Made by a program: the position numbers and the translations under genes. A stretch of 64,000 bases of DNA. Source: Nesterenkonia haasae. GTDB taxonomy: Bacteria; Actinomycetota; Actinomycetes; Actinomycetales; Micrococcaceae. The stretch spans positions 62,001 through 126,000 of the forward strand of contig NZ_VFIE01000022.1 in assembly GCF_010119385.1 (NCBI RefSeq). Reading direction: 5' to 3'. A model generated the notes under the pieces. The model saw only the letters and a list, made by a program, of their open reading frames with translations. It had not been told where the DNA came from and did not search any database. This document shows positions 1 through 8,123 of the stretch, in pieces (position 1 is the stretch's first letter; every line of letters begins with the position of its first letter).

Positions 1-145
1 TCAGTTCGTCGGCGCCGGCTAGGTTGTACCTGTGCGCAAGCTCAACCGGGTCACCGGCGTCGCGGAGCTTTTCAAAGTTGACGCCCTTGACGACCCTGCC
101 AGCATCCACATCTAAGCAGGGGATGACCCGTACAGCCAGAGACAC
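1..145 (-). CDS. hisF: Imidazole glycerol phosphate synthase cyclase subunit HisF, 5' part only
   Basis: The first 48 codons of hisF are present; the rest lies beyond the left edge. HisF takes ammonia from HisH and makes imidazole glycerol phosphate and AICAR in histidine synthesis. The visible protein starts [14 protein letters not shown] and continues with G-R-V-V-K-G-V-N-F, the classic HisF amino end, including the catalytic Asp of the I-P-C-L-D motif. The GTG start at 143-145 is preceded by AAGGAG at good spacing. It follows hisG on the same strand, so hisE-hisG-hisF are probably co-transcribed. Confidence 0.93.
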   Translation of the reverse strand, partial: MSLAVRVIPCLDVDAGRVVKGVNFEKLRDAGDPVELAHRYNLAGADEL

Positions 146-190
146 GGTACTCCTTCTTGTTTCAACGTCGAGCGCGCTGCTTCCGTCGGT

Positions 191-1117
191 TCAGACGCGG
201 CAGGCGTGAATGGTGGTGACCAGGATAGCCCGGGCGCCCAACTCATAGAGGTGATCCATCAACTGGTTGGTTCGTTTTGCCGGGACCATGGACCGCACAG
301 CCACCCAATCAGGGTCTGCCAGTGGCGAGATGGTCGGCGATTCCAGTCCGGGAGTGATGGCGGTGGCAGCATCCAGATCGGAGCGACGAATGTCGTAGTC
401 CATCATCACGTATTGGCGTGCCACTAGGACGCCCTGCAGTCGACGGATCAGGCGCTCCGTATCCCTTTGGATGACGGTGTCGTCGTCCTGTTCTGCTCCC
501 CTGCCAGAGATGAGAATGGCTTCCGAGACCATGACTGGCTCGCCGAAGGTTTCCATTCCTGCAGCTTTGAGCGTGTTGCCGGTTTCAACGACATCGGCGA
601 TGGCATCTGCGACGCCGAGCCGCACCGCAGACTCAACTGCACCGTCAAGGTGTACTACCTCCACATTTGGGATGCCTTGGGAGGCGAACCAGTGACCCAA
701 CAACGCGTCGTATGAGGTCGCTACGCGTTTGCCCGCGAGGTCTGCGGCAGCACTGTAATGTCCTTTCGGACCGGCTAGCCGGAAAGTGGAGCGGCCGAAG
801 CCGAGTCCCATGATTTCTTGGGCACCAGTATCAACTCGGGCGTCCTGGAACAGGTCACGGCCGGTGATGCCCACGTGCAGTATGCCGGAGCCTACATACA
901 CGGCCACATCACGGGGACGGAGGTAGAAGAACTCGATGCCGTTCTCCTCGTCCACCATCACCAGCTCCTTGCGGTCGCGGCGCTGAAGGTAACCGGCTTC
1001 AGAGAGCATGGACATGGCAGCTTCGGAGAGAGCGCCCTTATTGGGCACCGCGACACGAAGCTTCTGGCCGTCCCGTGGCCCAGGGACGGTGGTGGGCTCA
1101 GCGGAAAGCTCAGACAT
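191..1117 (-). CDS. hisG: ATP phosphoribosyltransferase HisG (long form)
   Basis: HisG joins ATP and PRPP to give phosphoribosyl-ATP, the first and feedback-controlled step of histidine synthesis. The 308-residue protein has the amino-terminal K-L-R-V-A-V-P-N-K-G-A-L-S segment and the R-P-R-D-V stretch typical of HisG. It continues through a carboxyl-terminal regulatory domain ending in a T-T-I-H-A-C-R-V tail. Its length fits the long form that works without HisZ. A variable tail of about 18 residues precedes the conserved core. It lies 15 bases after hisE and shortly before hisF, so the three look like one operon. Confidence 0.95.
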   Translation of the reverse strand: MSELSAEPTTVPGPRDGQKLRVAVPNKGALSEAAMSMLSEAGYLQRRDRKELVMVDEENGIEFFYLRPRDVAVYVGSGILHVGITGRDLFQDARVDTGAQEIMGLGFGRSTFRLAGPKGHYSAAADLAGKRVATSYDALLGHWFASQGIPNVEVVHLDGAVESAVRLGVADAIADVVETGNTLKAAGMETFGEPVMVSEAILISGRGAEQDDDTVIQRDTERLIRRLQGVLVARQYVMMDYDIRRSDLDAATAITPGLESPTISPLADPDWVAVRSMVPAKRTNQLMDHLYELGARAILVTTIHACRV

Positions 1118-1132
1118 TTTTTGGGGCCTTTC

Positions 1133-1396
1133 TTACAGGTAGCGGTAGACGTCTTGGGGGCTGATTCCCTTGGCGAGCATCATGACCTGCAGATGGTAAA
1201 GCAATTGGGAGATCTCTTCTGCGGCTGCGTCGACCGATTCGTATTCGGCAGCCATCCAGACCTCGGCGGCTTCCTCGACGACCTTCTTGCCGATCTGATG
1301 GACCCCCGCGTCCAAGGCAGCGACAGTGCCGGAACCTTCAGGTCGTTCGGCGACTTTGCGGGACAGTTCGGTGAAGAGTTCGTCAAAGGTTTTCAT
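1133..1396 (-). CDS. hisE: Phosphoribosyl-ATP pyrophosphatase HisE
   Basis: HisE removes pyrophosphate from phosphoribosyl-ATP, the second histidine step. The 87-residue protein has the all-helical MazG-like fold signature: [10 protein letters not shown] at the start, then [10 protein letters not shown] and the [10 protein letters not shown] metal-binding helix. Length and domain content match stand-alone actinobacterial HisE, not the HisIE fusion of enterobacteria. It sits between ribH and hisG on the same strand, 23 bases from ribH, so the riboflavin and histidine genes may share a transcript. Confidence 0.94.
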   Translation of the reverse strand: MKTFDELFTELSRKVAERPEGSGTVAALDAGVHQIGKKVVEEAAEVWMAAEYESVDAAAEEISQLLYHLQVMMLAKGISPQDVYRYL

Positions 1397-1419
1397 CGCC
1401 CCCAGCTTACTCTGAGCAA

Positions 1420-1917
1420 TCAGCCGATGGCGCCGATCTGCACAGCTGTGGCAACGGCTGCGTGTGCAGCCTCGTAGCCTTTGTCCTCACGAGAACCCTC
1501 AAGTCCGGCTCGGTCAAGTGCCTGCTGCTCGTCGTCGCAGGTCAGCAGCCCGAATCCCACCGGCGTTCCGGTCTCCACCGATACTTGGGTCAGACCGTTC
1601 GTGGCTGCGGAGCAGACATAGTCAAAGTGCGGGGTCCCGCCACGAATCACCACCCCTAGTGCTACCACGGCGTCGTGGCTTCGGGCAGCCCGCGCAGCGA
1701 GCACTGGCAGTTCGAAGCTGCCGGGGGCAGCGAGCCGGGTGACGGCGTCGTGCTCGATCCCGATCTCCTCCAGAAACCTGTCTGCGCCAGCCGTCAAACC
1801 ATCCATGATCCGGGTATGCCAGCGCGACGCTATCACCGCCACGCGAAGGGTATTGGCCGATTGGCGAAGAGCCTTCATCTCTTCAGAATCGATGCTCAGC
1901 GCTCCTGCTCCACTCAT
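1420..1917 (-). CDS. ribH: 6,7-dimethyl-8-ribityllumazine synthase RibH
   Basis: RibH condenses 3,4-dihydroxy-2-butanone 4-phosphate with the ribityl-aminopyrimidine to form lumazine, the direct riboflavin precursor. The 165-residue protein shows V-A-V-I-A-S-R-W-H near the start, the G-S-F-E-L-P-V substrate loop, [14 protein letters not shown] with the catalytic His, and P-V-G-F-G-L-L-T. Its ATG overlaps the stop of the upstream ribE-ribB-ribA gene by four bases (ATGA), which indicates translational coupling. Confidence 0.96.
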   Translation of the reverse strand: MSGAGALSIDSEEMKALRQSANTLRVAVIASRWHTRIMDGLTAGADRFLEEIGIEHDAVTRLAAPGSFELPVLAARAARSHDAVVALGVVIRGGTPHFDYVCSAATNGLTQVSVETGTPVGFGLLTCDDEQQALDRAGLEGSREDKGYEAAHAAVATAVQIGAIG

Positions 1918-3941
1918 GGTGTCTCCTTCGTCACAGTGCTCTTGTCGGATTCGTTCTGTTCATTGAGCGCCAGATGGTCGAGCATATGGGCCATCTTGTC
2001 GCGCTTAGTGCGCAGATAGCGTTCGTTGTCCGGGTGGACCACACCATTGCTGGGAACCTGGGTGACCGTCAGTCCGGTGGCAGCGAGCGCATCAACTTTG
2101 GTCGGGTTGTTGGTCAGCAGTCGCAGGTCGCTGATCCCGGCTGCGTGCAGGATGGCTGCTGCCCCGGTGAAATCCCTCAGCTCTGCGGCCAGGCCGAGCA
2201 TCTCGTTGGCCTCTACAGTGTCGGCGCCCTTCTCCTGGAGCTTATAGGCGCGCAGTTTGTTCGCCAGGCCGATACCCCGACCTTCATGGCCCCGAAGGTA
2301 CAGCAGGTATCCGCCAGCTTCGTGGATGGTGTCTAGGGCCGAGGCCAACTGTGTGCCGCAGTCACAGCGATGGGAGTGGATGACATCTCCGGTGACACAT
2401 TCTGAGTGCAGGCGCACCAGCGGCTGATCAGAATCAGGGTTCTGGGCCGAGAGCAAGAGGTGTTCGTGACCTGTGGTGTGCTCGGTCCACACCTGAGCGT
2501 TGAAGACGCCGAAGTCGGTGGGAAGGGTGACGACAGGGCCGCCGCTGACGAGCTTAGCCGCCTCATCCTTGGGAGCCTCCCAGGAGGTGAGGTATGACTC
2601 TCTGACGGCGTCAGGGCGTGGCGTTCCACCGCGGTACTCGATGAGATCGGCGATGCTGATCAGAGCGAGCTCATGAGTGTCGGCAAACTCACGGAGGGCA
2701 GGCAGCCGCATCATCGAGCCGTCGTCGTGGACCAGTTCGGCGATGACCCCCACCTCCGACTGCCCTGAGAGCCGGCACAGATCCACTGCGGCTTCTGTAT
2801 GGCCGTCGCGTCCGAGTACACCACGTGCGTCGGCGATAAGCGGAAACATATGGCCGGGGCGGGTGAGATCTGCCGGCTCGGTGTCCGAACTGGCCAATAC
2901 ATTCGCGGTCAACGCCCGATCGTAGGCACTGATACCGGTGGAATCCACCGACTGTGCGTCGCAGCTGACAGTGTAGGCGGTGCCTTTCGGATCCTGGTTG
3001 CTGGTGACCATCGGCGGAAGATCCAGGTGGCGCGCACGCTCTGCCGTCATCGGCACACAGAGCACACCGGAACTGTGCCGGATGGTGAATCCCATCAGCT
3101 CCGCGGTTGCCGCAGAGGCAGGGAAAATGAGGTCACCTTCGTTCTCTCGGTCAGCGTCGTCGACGACCACTACGGGGCGTCCCGCAGCGAGGTGATTCAG
3201 CGCCACCTCAATGGGATCCAGCAGGGGTGCCGGGGTCGCAGGTTGCGGGATAGTGGGAAGCGCAGGCCCACGTGAATGAGCGTCCTCGAAGACCGCTGAG
3301 CTTGCCGCCTGGGTCTCGAATGTGAGCATGCGACGGACGTACTTGGCCAGGACGTCCACCTCAAGGTTGACGTTGCTGCCCAGCTCCTTGCGCCCCAGCG
3401 TGGTGTCCGCAAGGGTCGCCGGGATGAGACCGACCTCGAACCACGCGTGCTCGCTGGCTGGGTCACCACCCGTGGAATCACCGGCGAGGCTGGCAGCTGT
3501 GACGGTCAGTGACACTCCGTCGATAGCGATTGAGCCCTTCTCCGCGATGTACTCGGCCAAGTCGGCTGGGATAGCGAACCGGTGCCGACCGTCGTTGAGG
3601 TCGCGGTCTACCAAAGTACCGATGCCGTCTACATGCCCCTGGACCACATGGCCGTCCAGTCTTGCTCCCGAGGGCAGGCAGCGCTCCAGGTTCACCGCAT
3701 CCCCTGACCCGAGTTCACCAAAGGTCGTCCGCTTCAAGGTCTCTGGGATCAGCTCGGCGGTGAGTCGTTCACCGCGGATTTCGACGGCGGAGACACACAC
3801 CCCGTTGACCGCGATGGAGCCGCCCAATGCTAAATCGTCCACATGGCCCGGTGCCGAGAACACCAGACGCTCCACCCCCTTGGCGGGATCGGGGATGCGG
3901 TCGATGACGCTGCCAATGCCGGTAATGATGCCCGTAAACAT
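1914..3941 (-). CDS. Trifunctional riboflavin synthase / DHBP synthase / GTP cyclohydrolase II (RibE-RibB-RibA fusion)
   Basis: One 675-residue reading frame carries three riboflavin enzymes. Residues 1-205 are riboflavin synthase with two lumazine-binding repeats (M-F-T-G-I-I at 1, [12 protein letters not shown] at 95-106). Residues 241-440 are DHBP synthase with the D-A-D-R-E-N-E-G-D acidic loop near 262 and R-P-G-H-M-F-P-L near 361. Residues 455-650 are GTP cyclohydrolase II with zinc ligands C515, C526 and C528 and [11 protein letters not shown] near 549. The RibB-RibA pair is commonly fused; the added riboflavin synthase is unusual. The linker at 206-240 is Ala/Pro rich and has no Met, so a separate internal start is unlikely. 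The ATG directly abuts the ribD stop. Confidence 0.95.
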   Translation of the reverse strand: MFTGIITGIGSVIDRIPDPAKGVERLVFSAPGHVDDLALGGSIAVNGVCVSAVEIRGERLTAELIPETLKRTTFGELGSGDAVNLERCLPSGARLDGHVVQGHVDGIGTLVDRDLNDGRHRFAIPADLAEYIAEKGSIAIDGVSLTVTAASLAGDSTGGDPASEHAWFEVGLIPATLADTTLGRKELGSNVNLEVDVLAKYVRRMLTFETQAASSAVFEDAHSRGPALPTIPQPATPAPLLDPIEVALNHLAAGRPVVVVDDADRENEGDLIFPASAATAELMGFTIRHSSGVLCVPMTAERARHLDLPPMVTSNQDPKGTAYTVSCDAQSVDSTGISAYDRALTANVLASSDTEPADLTRPGHMFPLIADARGVLGRDGHTEAAVDLCRLSGQSEVGVIAELVHDDGSMMRLPALREFADTHELALISIADLIEYRGGTPRPDAVRESYLTSWEAPKDEAAKLVSGGPVVTLPTDFGVFNAQVWTEHTTGHEHLLLSAQNPDSDQPLVRLHSECVTGDVIHSHRCDCGTQLASALDTIHEAGGYLLYLRGHEGRGIGLANKLRAYKLQEKGADTVEANEMLGLAAELRDFTGAAAILHAAGISDLRLLTNNPTKVDALAATGLTVTQVPSNGVVHPDNERYLRTKRDKMAHMLDHLALNEQNESDKSTVTKETP

Positions 3942-5021
3942 TTAGCGCGCTCCTTTCGGCTCCGGCTGCAGGTGGATGCAGACATCGTTGTCCATAATGG
4001 TCGTAGGTCCTCCGTCAGCGACGTCGAGTGTGTAGCGGCGGGCCTCGGTCAGCGTGCTTACGCCGAGGTCGGCCAGGCTTGACCGACCCGATCCTAGAAT
4101 CAGCGGGGCCGTGTAGAGAAAAATCTCATCCACCAGATCGGCGGCGAAGAATGCGGAGAGAATGGACTGGCCGCCCTCCACCAGCACATGTTTGACCGGG
4201 TGGCCATTGTGCTGGGTGGTGGCCAGATTCTTCAGTGCTGTCAAAGGGTCACGGGTGCGCAGATGGATCCACCCTTCGCCTTCGGGACGTCCCTGTTTGA
4301 GCTGGGCCTGATCGGGGATGTCACTCAGTCCCATGACGGCGCGCAGGGGCTGAGCGGGGGTCAGCAAACCCCGTTCGTCTCGGGCTGTGAGGCGCGGGTC
4401 GTCCGTTGTCACGGTGTTGGTGCCCACCAGAATGGCGTCGACGCGCTGGCGAATCATGTGGGTGTGTTCACGTGACACCTCAGAGGTGATCCACTGGCTG
4501 GTGCCATCTGCCGCTGCGATGCGGGCATCGATGCTCTGAGCGAGGTGGACGGTGACGAAGATTCGCTGCTGTTCGGCCGCTTCATTCCACCGATGGTTGA
4601 GCTTTTCGCACTGTTCCTTGAGGACGCCGTTGATGACCTCAGTTCCTCTGGTGCGCAGCACTTCGACTCCACCACCGTTGGGCGATGGGTCTCTGGCCCC
4701 TACAAGCACAGTGCGGACGCCCGCCTCGGAGATGAGGTCAGTGCAGGCTGGCTGACGCCCGTAGTGCGTACACGGTTCCAGGGTTGTGTAGAGCGTGGTG
4801 GAGGAGAAGTCCGTCACTCCGGCTGCGAGAGCTCTGGTGAGGCAGTCGCGTTCGGCGTGATAGGTGCCAGCTCCCCGGTGATGGCCTGTCGCGAGAATGC
4901 GTCCATGAGCATCAACGAGCACTGATCCGACCAGGGGGTTCGCGCCTCGGGGACCCAATATTGCGGCATCCAGGGCAGTCTGCATGTTTTCGTCGCCGCA
5001 GGACGGGTGGGCAGTGCCCAA
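3942..5021 (-). CDS. ribD: Bifunctional riboflavin deaminase/reductase RibD, TTG start
   Basis: RibD deaminates the GTP cyclohydrolase II product and then reduces its ribose side chain. The 359-residue protein has an amino-terminal CMP/dCMP-type deaminase domain with H-A-E at about residues 55-57 and the P-C-T-H-Y-G-R-Q-P-A-C zinc site. The carboxyl-terminal reductase domain shows D-A-I-L-V-G-T-N-T-V-T-T-D-D-P-R-L-T-A-R and V-E-G-G-Q-S-I-L. TTG at 5019-5021 is chosen because AGAAGGAG lies eight bases upstream; an internal Met 13 codons later lacks this and would cut into the conserved amino end. It is the first gene after the FMN riboswitch. Confidence 0.95.
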   Translation of the reverse strand: MGTAHPSCGDENMQTALDAAILGPRGANPLVGSVLVDAHGRILATGHHRGAGTYHAERDCLTRALAAGVTDFSSTTLYTTLEPCTHYGRQPACTDLISEAGVRTVLVGARDPSPNGGGVEVLRTRGTEVINGVLKEQCEKLNHRWNEAAEQQRIFVTVHLAQSIDARIAAADGTSQWITSEVSREHTHMIRQRVDAILVGTNTVTTDDPRLTARDERGLLTPAQPLRAVMGLSDIPDQAQLKQGRPEGEGWIHLRTRDPLTALKNLATTQHNGHPVKHVLVEGGQSILSAFFAADLVDEIFLYTAPLILGSGRSSLADLGVSTLTEARRYTLDVADGGPTTIMDNDVCIHLQPEPKGAR

Positions 5022-5036
5022 TGGACAGTCTCCTTC

Positions 5037-5160
5037 TGTGCTACTCCCATCCAGACTCTAACTGTCGGTACCGGAATTTCACCGGTTCAACCGGCGCAGT
5101 GGGCGCCGGGTCGCGGACTATCACCGCCGGTTCGGACTTGCACCGATCCCGTAAGCACGT
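5037..5160 (-). promoter_or_regulatory. FMN riboswitch (RFN element) upstream of ribD
   Basis: On the minus strand the sequence has the RFN core blocks: GGTGCAAGTCCGAACCGGCGGT, AGTCCGCGAC, GGTGAAATTCCGGTACCGACAGT and AGAGTCTGGATGGGAG. The closing P1 helix can form between GTGCTTAC near the 5' end and GTAGCAC at 5037-5043. The ribD Shine-Dalgarno begins directly after P1. GACAGT inside the core is complementary to ACTGTC just after the Shine-Dalgarno, so translational control is the likely mode. No separate terminator fits in the 16 bases left before the start codon. Confidence 0.95.
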
Positions 5161-5183
5161 GGCATCTATGGTGCCACAAAACA

Positions 5184-5217
5184 ATGACGCCCGGTATCCG
5201 AGGAAACCGAGCGTCAT
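5184..5217 (-). terminator. Rho-independent terminator of the tRNA cluster
   Basis: On the minus strand ATGACGCTCGG pairs with CCGGGCGTCAT (11 pairs, one G-U), with a 12-base loop, followed by the T-rich TTGTTTTG. It lies just after the last tRNA-Gly and just before the FMN riboswitch, separating tRNA transcription from the riboflavin operon. Confidence 0.75.
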
Positions 5218-5230
5218 ATGTGTCGTTCTG

Positions 5231-5304
5231 AGCGGATGACGAGATTCGAACTCGCGACCCTCACCATGGCAAGGTGATGCTCTAGCCAGCTGAGCTACAT
5301 CCGC
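5231..5304 (-). tRNA. tRNA-Gly (GCC), copy 1
   Basis: This 74-base cloverleaf has acceptor arms GCGGATG/CATCCGC, a GCC anticodon in loop TTGCCAT between TCACC and GGTGA, and a T arm with GTTCGAATC. CCA is not encoded. It is identical base for base to the copy at 5523-5596. Confidence 0.97.
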
Positions 5305-5325
5305 CTTGCTGACCAAAGTCAGCTG

Positions 5326-5397
5326 TGCGTGATACTGGGATCGAACCAGTGACCTCTTCCGTGTCAGGGAAGCGCGCTACCGCTGCGCCAATCACGC
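5326..5397 (-). tRNA. tRNA-Val (GAC)
   Basis: This 72-base cloverleaf has acceptor arms GCGTGAT/ATCACGC, anticodon stem CTTCC/GGAAG with loop CTGACAC (anticodon GAC), and T loop GGTTCGATCCC. It is the third gene of the four-tRNA cluster in transcription order. Confidence 0.97.
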
Positions 5398-5424
5398 GTA
5401 CTGCCCGGCCGTGGGGCCGGTGCG

Positions 5425-5495
5425 AGGTGGGGACGGGAATCGAACCCGCGTTAACGGCTTTGCAGGCCGCTGCCTCACCACTCGGCCACCCCACC
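5425..5495 (-). tRNA. tRNA-Cys (GCA)
   Basis: This 71-base cloverleaf has acceptor GGTGGGG/CCCCACC with a U discriminator, a known cysteine identity element. The anticodon stem GCGGC/GCCGT encloses loop CTGCAAA with anticodon GCA. It is second in the cluster. Confidence 0.97.
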
Positions 5496-5522
5496 GGGGT
5501 TGCTCGGGTTATTTCCCTCGCG

Positions 5523-5596
5523 AGCGGATGACGAGATTCGAACTCGCGACCCTCACCATGGCAAGGTGATGCTCTAGCCAGCTGAGCTACATCCGC
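5523..5596 (-). tRNA. tRNA-Gly (GCC), copy 2
   Basis: An exact repeat of the tRNA-Gly at 5231-5304 (74 bases), 292 bases away. It is first in the cluster in transcription order. Anticodon GCC. Confidence 0.97.
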
Positions 5597-5709
5597 TTGT
5601 CTTGCTGCCGAAACCGGCAGGTCAACGACATGAAACTCTAACCCACTCCAATGCAGACCGTCCAATCGCCGCGTGGTCTCTGCCGTGTCGAGGCCTCATG
5701 GCAGACTGA

Positions 5710-6588
5710 ATGACTATGACAGATCCGCGGCTTGCCCACGCTACAGACTTCGGTCGAATGTACTCTCGCTCCCTGTCGGAACCACCTCTGGTGCCTTCGA
5801 TCACCACGATAATCGCTCAGGAGTCTCAGGATATGACGGGCTGGTCAGGCCATATGGCGGCAACTGAGCTCATCAATGACGCACGGCTCTCAGGATCGGT
5901 CGGGTCCCCGGGTGATCTTCGGAAGCTCGCTCGCGATGCCTCATCCGCCGCGGAGAGGTTCCGTGATGCCGCCGCCGCCCGGGGTGATCGAGTCCATCAC
6001 TACGCTGAACAGGTCGCGCTCAGCGCTCTCGGCGAGGGGACCGATCCCGACGCCGCCCGCGCCGTCCTTGCCGAACACGGCGAGTCACGGTTTGCCGACC
6101 GTTTTGACGAATGGTGGGAGCTGTATCAGGTAAAGCCGCTGGCAGCCGAGGTCACGGTGTGGAATCACACCGTCGGCTACGCCGGCACCTTGGATCTGCT
6201 GGCTGAAATTGGTGGCAGGACGTGCATCCTGGACTTCAAGACAAAGGGACTCGGCCGTGACGGGCGTGCGAAACCGGTCCGTGACTCTGTAGTGATGCAG
6301 CTCGTCGCCGGAATGCGAGCTGAGGAGGTACTGGTTGACGCGTCAGCCGGCATATGGGAGCCGTGGCCCCACCGCGGTGACGACGGTAATCTGCCGCTGC
6401 TGATTGCCGTGGCCGTCTCAGAGGCTGAGGTAGTCCCGGTTCAGGCACAGTCCTCGGCACTTCGGGCACATTGGCGAAAGTTCTGGGCCCTCCGACAGGT
6501 CTGGGAGCATTCTCGGTCGGTCTCTGAACAAGGTCACGCGCTGAGACCCATAGGCCCGCCGCCTACCGCTGCTGCCCCGACTGGCTGA
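5710..6588 (+). CDS. RecB/Cas4-like PD-(D/E)XK nuclease-fold protein
   Basis: The exact role is unknown, but the protein (292 residues) carries the motif set of RecB-family nucleases. These are R-V-H-H-Y at 94-98 (motif I His), A-E-V-T-V-W around E147, G-T-L-D with D162, L-D-F-K-T-K with D175 and K177, and a downstream Q197 in V-V-M-Q-L-V-A-G. This spacing (G-x-x-D, then D-x-K, then Q) is what binds catalytic metal in this fold. There is no helicase domain, no Cas neighbour and no obvious Cys cluster as in Cas4. It lies between a tRNA cluster and def-fmt. Two near-adjacent ATGs (5710 and 5716) are possible starts and neither has a strong ribosome site; the first 40 residues are poorly structured, so the true start may be further in. 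Confidence 0.72.
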   Translation: MTMTDPRLAHATDFGRMYSRSLSEPPLVPSITTIIAQESQDMTGWSGHMAATELINDARLSGSVGSPGDLRKLARDASSAAERFRDAAAARGDRVHHYAEQVALSALGEGTDPDAARAVLAEHGESRFADRFDEWWELYQVKPLAAEVTVWNHTVGYAGTLDLLAEIGGRTCILDFKTKGLGRDGRAKPVRDSVVMQLVAGMRAEEVLVDASAGIWEPWPHRGDDGNLPLLIAVAVSEAEVVPVQAQSSALRAHWRKFWALRQVWEHSRSVSEQGHALRPIGPPPTAAAPTG

Positions 6589-6636
6589 GCGAGCACCGGC
6601 AGGGGCATTGTGATCAGTGATGAAAGAATGGAGCAC

Positions 6637-7176
6637 ATGTCTGTCCTCGGAATCCGGCAGATCGGTGATCCGGTCCTGCGCAGCCCAGCTTCTCCCGTAC
6701 CGCTCAGCGATGGAGCCCCGGACCAACGCATCAGCCAACTCGTCCACAACATGAACCATACGATGAACTATGTCAACGGTATCGGGCTCGCCGCACCGCA
6801 GGTGGGAGTGAGCCTGCGCATCTTTACCTGGCACGTGGAGGAGAACCGGGGCGCGGTCATCAACCCCGAACTCGAGTTGTCCGGGAGTCCCGGATTTGTT
6901 CCCCGTCCTGAGAGTGACAACGGCGAGGCGGTACTTCGGGAGGGCTGCCTCTCCATTCCAGGGGGGATATACGCCCCAGTGACGCGCTTCCCGCATGCTG
7001 TCCTCACCGGGGTGGGCCCCGACGGCCATAGCCTGCGGATCGAAGCCACCGGCCTGCTGGCTGCGTGCTTTCAGCATGAACTTGATCATCTGGACGGAAA
7101 GCTCTTTCTGGACCGTCTGACCGGGGAGCACAAGAAGCAGGCCTATCGAGAACTACGGAATGGAGTGATGGCATGA
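6637..7176 (+). CDS. def: Peptide deformylase
   Basis: Removes the formyl group from the first Met of new proteins, paired with the next gene, which adds it to the initiator tRNA. All three signatures are present: G-I-G-L-A-A-P-Q, E-G-C-L-S, and Q-H-E-L-D-H, which holds the metal ligands and catalytic Glu. ATG 6637 (M-S-V-L-G-I-R-Q-I-G-D-P-V-L-R) matches the usual amino end, but its GGAG is only three bases away. In-frame alternatives are GTG 6610 and ATG 6628. The stop overlaps the fmt start (ATGA). Confidence 0.94.
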   Translation: MSVLGIRQIGDPVLRSPASPVPLSDGAPDQRISQLVHNMNHTMNYVNGIGLAAPQVGVSLRIFTWHVEENRGAVINPELELSGSPGFVPRPESDNGEAVLREGCLSIPGGIYAPVTRFPHAVLTGVGPDGHSLRIEATGLLAACFQHELDHLDGKLFLDRLTGEHKKQAYRELRNGVMA

Positions 7177-8123
7177 ACGGAATAGTCTTTGCCGGCACCC
7201 CGAAGATTGCAGCCGATGTCCTGATGAGCCTTATCACCTCTGATGTTCCGATAGCGGGCGTGCTGACTCGGCCTGACGCCCCGGTGGGCCGGCGCAAAGT
7301 TCTCACCCCCTCCCCCGTTGCTGAAGTCGCCAGAGAAGCGGGGCTGCCGCTGCTGAAGGCCTCGAAACTCGATCAGGAAGTCACCGAAGCCGTTCGCCGG
7401 CTGAAACCTGATCTCGGGGTGGTCGTCGCCTATGGTGCGCTCTTGCCCGAAGCGGCCCTGCAGGCTCCCCGCCATGGGTGGGTGAACCTTCACTACTCAG
7501 AGTTGCCCAAGTATCGCGGAGCATCGCCGGTTCAGCACGCCATCCTCAACGGAGAACGCACCACGGCAGCTACCATTTTCCAACTTGAGAAGGGCATGGA
7601 TTCGGGTCCTATTCACGCAGCGCGGACATATGAGATCCCTGAGCTAACTTCCGCAGGCAGAGTGTTGGAAGACCTCACGACCTTGGGCGGCCGGATGCTG
7701 TTGGATCTGCTTCCAGGCTTGTTGGAGGGAACCGCGAGTCCTGTTCCGCAGGCTGGTGAACCGTCCCTCGCACCTAAACTGACACGCGATGACGCCTTCA
7801 TCGATCCAACGGCGGCAGCACCCCAGGTTGCTGATCGAATTAACGCAACGATTCCTGAACCCGGTGCATGGACGCTCAACGGTGAGGCGCGTGTGAAACT
7901 TGGGGTCGCCCGCACTTTCCACGGTCGTCCGGGCGGTGAGCCCGGGCAGGTTTCTCTGCTGCCCTCCGATCGGCACTCGGGAGACCAGGTCGTCGTGATG
8001 AGCACCGGAGACGGGGCTGGTGTGGTACTCACCGAGGTGCAGCCGGCTGGAAAACAGATGATGCCCGCTGCTGACTGGTTGCGCGGCCAACAAGATCGTG
8101 TGCGGCTTGGAGGCCAACGGTGA
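7173..8123 (+). CDS. fmt: Methionyl-tRNA formyltransferase
   Basis: Fmt formylates initiator Met-tRNA using 10-formyl-tetrahydrofolate. The 316-residue protein has F-A-G-T-P at the start, T-R-P-D-A-P-V-G-R-R, V-V-A-Y-G-A-L-L-P, and the folate and catalytic block W-V-N-L-H-Y-S-E-L-P-K-Y-R-G-A-S-P-V-Q. This is followed by G-M-D-S-G-P-I, close to the family pattern. The carboxyl domain (about 205-316) binds tRNA. It is coupled to def upstream and rsmB downstream through four-base overlaps. Confidence 0.96.
   Translation: MNGIVFAGTPKIAADVLMSLITSDVPIAGVLTRPDAPVGRRKVLTPSPVAEVAREAGLPLLKASKLDQEVTEAVRRLKPDLGVVVAYGALLPEAALQAPRHGWVNLHYSELPKYRGASPVQHAILNGERTTAATIFQLEKGMDSGPIHAARTYEIPELTSAGRVLEDLTTLGGRMLLDLLPGLLEGTASPVPQAGEPSLAPKLTRDDAFIDPTAAAPQVADRINATIPEPGAWTLNGEARVKLGVARTFHGRPGGEPGQVSLLPSDRHSGDQVVVMSTGDGAGVVLTEVQPAGKQMMPAADWLRGQQDRVRLGGQR

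Noticed and set aside
818-1477. 219-codon open frame on the plus strand opposite hisG and hisE
   Set aside because: It spans two real genes on the other strand; no support for a coding role.
5231-5596. Repeats in the tRNA cluster as a CRISPR or mobile-element trace
   Set aside because: The repeated unit is a complete tRNA-Gly with cloverleaf folding; there are no spacers, cas genes or integrase.
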